A DNA stretch of 64,000 nucleotides from Sebastes aleutianus (Eukaryota > Chordata > Actinopteri > Perciformes > Sebastidae), in the NCBI GenBank assembly GCA_916700875.1, contig CAKAKS010000060.1:32810804-32874803 (forward strand). The letters run 5' to 3'. Under the pieces are notes generated by a model. It had not been told where the DNA came from. It saw only the letters and a program-made list of their open reading frames with translations, and did not search any database. The first letter of the stretch is position 1. The number at the start of each line of letters is the position of its first letter. This document shows, in pieces, positions 61,131 to 64,000 of the stretch. The position numbers and the translations under genes are program-made.

Positions 61131-61358
61131 GCTGACTCTGATCTTTACTGTCGGGGAGGGGACGGAGGGGACGTAACGTAATGTAATTCCAATGCCATAT
61201 GTCAAAACAAGGTCAAGAGTATGATTCAAACAGTGAGTGGGTTTATGTTGACTCCGACAGACGCCAATTGAATCTAATGATGAGATACGAGCATTAACTA
61301 AATGTCCTCTCTGTCATACTATATCCTAAATCAGCCATTCTCTCTCCTTTTTTTGTAG

Positions 61359-61528
61359 ATGTTATCTCTCGAAGGAGAGACGACTTCAACCCTTACTTCA
61401 GGCGGCTGACGTTTGACGTGTCTTCCATGGAAACGAACGCCTCGAACCTGGTGAAGGCTGAGCTCAGGATCTTCCGTCTTCAAAACCACGGGGCCCGAGT
61501 GTCCGAGCAGCGCATCGAACTCTACCAG
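61359..61528 (+). CDS. tgfb2: tgfb2 coding exon 2: LAP arm segment
   Basis: Second coding exon of tgfb2, 170 bp. The acceptor is a pyrimidine stretch ending in tttttttgtag. The donor is CTCTACCAG followed by gtacac. Joined to exon 1 in phase 1, it completes an Asn codon and adds residues 117-173, ending on a codon boundary. Diagnostic text is FDVSSMETNASNLVKAEL, RIFRLQN and ARVSEQRIELYQ, all strongly TGF-beta 2 LAP. Asn143 forms a second N-glycosylation sequon (NAS). The start of the exon, NVISRRRDDFNPYF, is arginine-rich, lacks the Pro-Pro motif I remember in mammalian TGF-beta 2, and is about two residues longer. The remaining exons, including the RGD-independent LAP C-terminus, the furin site and the mature cystine-knot domain, lie to the right of the window. 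Confidence 0.96.
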
Positions 61529-61921
61529 GTACACACCCTTTCTCTCTTTGCTGATATCAGGAGCTGCCAGGGATCCCTAACATTGAGAGTTACTCTTGGG
61601 ATTTATTCAGGCTCATGCTTTGACTTTACTTTTTACTTGCTTTTAAGACTTTTTCACATTGTTATTTTACATTTTTTTATAGGGGACATATTGTACATGA
61701 TGTGTCTTAAAAAAAACATATATGAGATCTCATGCATGTAGGAGGGTCTGGCACCTGATTTATTTAACATTGTGACTTGGAAAATGTGAAATAGTGGCTT
61801 TCTAGTGGTTTATCTTGTTTCTAGAGTTATCTGTGACACGTCATCACTGTTGGACAGAAGCTTGGGTACAAGCTCTGTCATGAATTTTCTGATCCTTGAA
61901 TACAAATTGTATGGGAAGCTT

Positions 61922-62442
61922 TTAAAGGTCTCATATTATAAAAAAGTGAGATTTTCATGTTTTTTTATTATAACGCAGGCTTAAGTCCTGTATAAATACT
62001 GTGAAAGTATCGAAACGCTCAATCCACAGGGAAATACACACAGCCCGTATTCAGAAACTCTGCATTTGAAACAAGCTGTCAGGATTTCTGTCCATTTGTG
62101 ATGTCACAAATATACAATATTTAGACCCTTTACACAGATTTAAACGTAAACATTCTAAATATGTCCCAGTTTATTTCCTGTTGAAGTGTATGTGAATGTC
62201 ATCAGCTGACAGGAAGTAAACATGGACCCAAGCTGTTGCCTAGCAACGCAATTCTGTTGCAATTCCATCTCAGTGCGCTAAAACGGAGCGTTTCAGACAG
62301 AGGGTGAATACAGGTATATTCAGGCTGACAGTATGAGGAAAATAAAGTTGTTTTTTTAACATTACAGCATGTAAACATGTTCTAGTAGAAACATAAAATT
62401 ATAAGTATGAACCTGAAAATGAGCACGATATGGGACCTTTAA
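61922..62442. mobile_element. MITE with TTAAAGGTC ends
   Basis: It starts ttaaaggtctcatattataa and ends gcacgatatgggacctttaa, imperfect inverted ends. Landmarks are taacgcaggcttaagtcctg and atgttgcctagc-like text. It is a common fish MITE design, about 520 bp, non-coding, in tgfb2 intron 2. Confidence 0.85.
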
Positions 62443-62961
62443 AGCAACTTGTAGAGGATGGATAATTAGATATTCCACAGCCCAAAAGAAGAGGATGATT
62501 ATGAAGACAGTTTAATTTTAGAACTTCCAATATTAGAATCGCAACAAAATGCAGGGCCCCAGTAATTAGGACTTAAAATGCAATGTTGATTCATAAGGCA
62601 GAACTACAATCAATTATACACGAGGAGACATCATTTGCACTGTTCAGATTCAGCAAGTATTTTGACTCCAATGATAATCAAATCAATCATTTATTAATGA
62701 CCACATGACCAAGGTCGGTGGAATTTTCTTTCGGTACAGCATGGTGGGTAAGCTCAACAACAGTATCACAACATAGAAATCAACATCACATTAGACACAG
62801 GACTAACACAACAGACTTTATTCACATGCTGCCATACCGAACTGTTATGGATGAGGTGAGCGTGCTCTCAGTGATGGCTGTGTAAAACTGACCGAGGAGG
62901 CTTTTTGAGCTGTGTTAGGAAAAGTCTTTGCTGGGCTTTTTTTGGTAATATGGTCTGTTCC

Positions 62962-63482
62962 ATTTGTGAGCCCAGCCTGGTCGCACAGCAGCTCGTGAAA
63001 TAGTCACGAAATTGAATGTATTGATTTGTGTACATTGACACAAATTTAAAAAAGAATTTGTGATGGTCAGCACGAAATCAATTCATGGGTAATCCACGTA
63101 ATTGTGAACCGGGAAGTATAAAGAGCGCCAAACGCCTCGTAGGGAGGAGGTCAGGGAGGATGGACTTTCGCCCAGGAGACCGTTGTTCATGTCCCGTAAC
63201 TTCCGTACTTAAGTTACGGCACTTCCGGCGTTATTTTAACCCAAACCGCAATCTTTTCTTAAACCTAACTAAGTAGTTTTGTTGCCTAAGCCTAACCAAC
63301 TCAATCTATTCCTTAATCTAACTAAGTAGTTTTATTTTGAAAAGACTGGAGCAGAAATTGACACGTGTTGTTGAAAGTTGTGCTGAGCGTCATGAAAAAA
63401 AAAGGAAGTTTGTGTCTATGTACACAAATCAAATAGATTAAATGATGTGACCATTTCACGAACTGCCGTGAGACTGTGTTGA
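62962..63482. mobile_element. MITE with CGTGAAATAGTC ends
   Basis: The left has cacagcagctcgtgaaatag. The right has gaccatttcacgaactgccg and tgagactg, approximate inverted counterparts. The interior carries cctaaacctaacc-type motifs (63240-63330) also seen at 14520-14570. Confidence 0.7.
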
Positions 63483-63509
63483 AGCGCCAAGAAATTTGAA
63501 TGAGTCGGT

Positions 63510-63855
63510 GATGATTACTACTATATCCCACAATGCAAAGTGCTGGACCGCTACAGTCTGCGGTTACAACAAAAACGGCTTGTTTTTTTACATTTTTATG
63601 TATTTCATCATTAAATTCACTTCTGAAAATGTTTGAGGCGAGAAATCAACTATGTAGATTTAGAATATTGACAGTTTTACGATATTAGATGGTGAATCGA
63701 ACATTTGTTCCAACGTTTTCGGAGTTTAGAAGCTCCACAAACTTCCGTCACAGCTAGCTTTAACGCCTGCCGGGGTCGCTACCTCTCCAGCCGGGCGGTC
63801 ACGCTCACAGACCGCTATGAGCCGGCTGGAGCTCTCTAGAGACCGGTCTGTAGAC
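63510..63855. mobile_element. Repeat family I, copy 2
   Basis: A close match to 56856-57195, ending at accggtctgtagac, where a LINE fragment begins. The left DNA-transposon-like end seen in copy 1 is absent. Confidence 0.8.
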
Positions 63856-64000
63856 TGTAGAATTGTGATTGATGATTCTCTGTCTTTTAAGCCTCACATT
63901 CAGCAGCTGGTGAAAAAACTAATGTTGAAATTGGGTTTTTATTTTAGAAACAAGTGTTGCTTTTCCTCTCGAGCTGTCACATTTATGTCTGTGCTGAACT
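63856..64000 (+). pseudogene. LINE reverse-transcriptase fragment, cut by window edge
   Basis: The open reading VIDDSLSFKPHIQQLVKKLM, then LKLGFYFRNKCCFSSRAV, is the region after the catalytic palm of an L2/CR1-type reverse transcriptase (compare DSCLKFDKQINSVVQ in the 45808 fragment). It begins abruptly after the family I copy and is open to the edge. Confidence 0.75.

Larger units (their letters stand above)
24639..61358 (+). other. tgfb2: tgfb2 intron 1 (36.7 kb), rich in transposon debris
   Basis: The intron is bounded by gtgagt at 24639 and tttgtag ending at 61358. It is phase 1: one base of the Asn codon comes from exon 1 and two from exon 2. Mammalian TGFB2 has an alternatively used small exon in this intron that gives a longer LAP isoform. 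I found no convincing match to it, though a short divergent exon would be easy to miss by eye. The intron contains the mobile elements and satellites listed separately. Confidence 0.93.
61529..64000 (+). other. tgfb2: tgfb2 intron 2, start only
   Basis: The intron begins with gtacacacc at 61529 and continues past the right edge. It holds two MITEs (61922-62442 and about 62962-63482), a 340-bp repeat copy and a LINE fragment. No exon 3 is seen inside the window. Confidence 0.85.

Overview
The window looks like teleost fish genomic DNA, probably from a percomorph. One protein-coding gene is recognisable, on the + strand: transforming growth factor beta 2 (tgfb2). Its first coding exon (24290-24638) encodes the signal peptide and the start of the latency-associated propeptide. 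Its second coding exon (61359-61528) continues the propeptide. They are separated by a 36.7-kb intron. The two exons join in phase 1 and give the first 173 residues. The later propeptide and the mature cytokine lie beyond the right edge. The eukaryotic call rests on canonical GT/AG introns, a tRNA-derived SINE, several LINE fragments, hAT, Tc1 and Crypton relics, an LTR element with a proline-tRNA primer site, and many micro- and minisatellites.

Layout. Positions 1-22.9 kb are intergenic DNA upstream of tgfb2. This stretch holds a 41-bp minisatellite next to an antisense LINE endonuclease fragment (5.2-6.3 kb), a MITE (8.4-9.0 kb), the first copy of a roughly 790-bp repeat called family A here (9.7-10.5 kb), a sense LINE endonuclease fragment running into a 24-bp minisatellite (11.8-13.2 kb), an LTR retroelement 5-prime end on the - strand (16.4-17.2 kb), a 250-bp MITE (20.1-20.3 kb), and an inverted family A copy (22.4-22.9 kb). 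Positions 22.9-24.3 kb are the likely promoter and 5-prime UTR of tgfb2. Exon 1 follows, and about 140 bp after its donor site lies a 555-bp pyrimidine-rich CTC/CTG tract.

Intron 1 (24.6-61.4 kb) is a dense collection of mobile-element debris. It includes further family A copies, a 28S rRNA pseudogene fragment with an internal deletion (31.3 kb), a repeat carrying a twelve-copy 38-bp minisatellite (32.4 kb), a tRNA-derived SINE (33.3 kb), two opposite-facing copies of one hAT MITE (35.9 and 38.0 kb), a larger hAT relic with a BED-finger-like remnant and a target-site duplication (38.5-39.6 kb), a Crypton-like recombinase tail (42.2 kb), a near-perfect hairpin (44.65 kb), a Tc1-like transposase N-terminus (45.5 kb) and a LINE 3-prime end (45.8-46.6 kb). 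After exon 2 come two more MITEs, a second copy of a 340-bp repeat, and a LINE reverse-transcriptase fragment that runs off the right edge.

I found no other gene, no functional RNA gene, no CRISPR array and no complete autonomous transposon. Most long open frames are products of tandem repeats or repeated elements. No previously undescribed biological system is demonstrable here. The points most worth checking are the 28S-derived fragment, the hAT structures, the altered start of tgfb2 exon 2 and the long CTC/CTG tract beside exon 1. Element assignments rest on visible motifs and remembered families, not on a database search.
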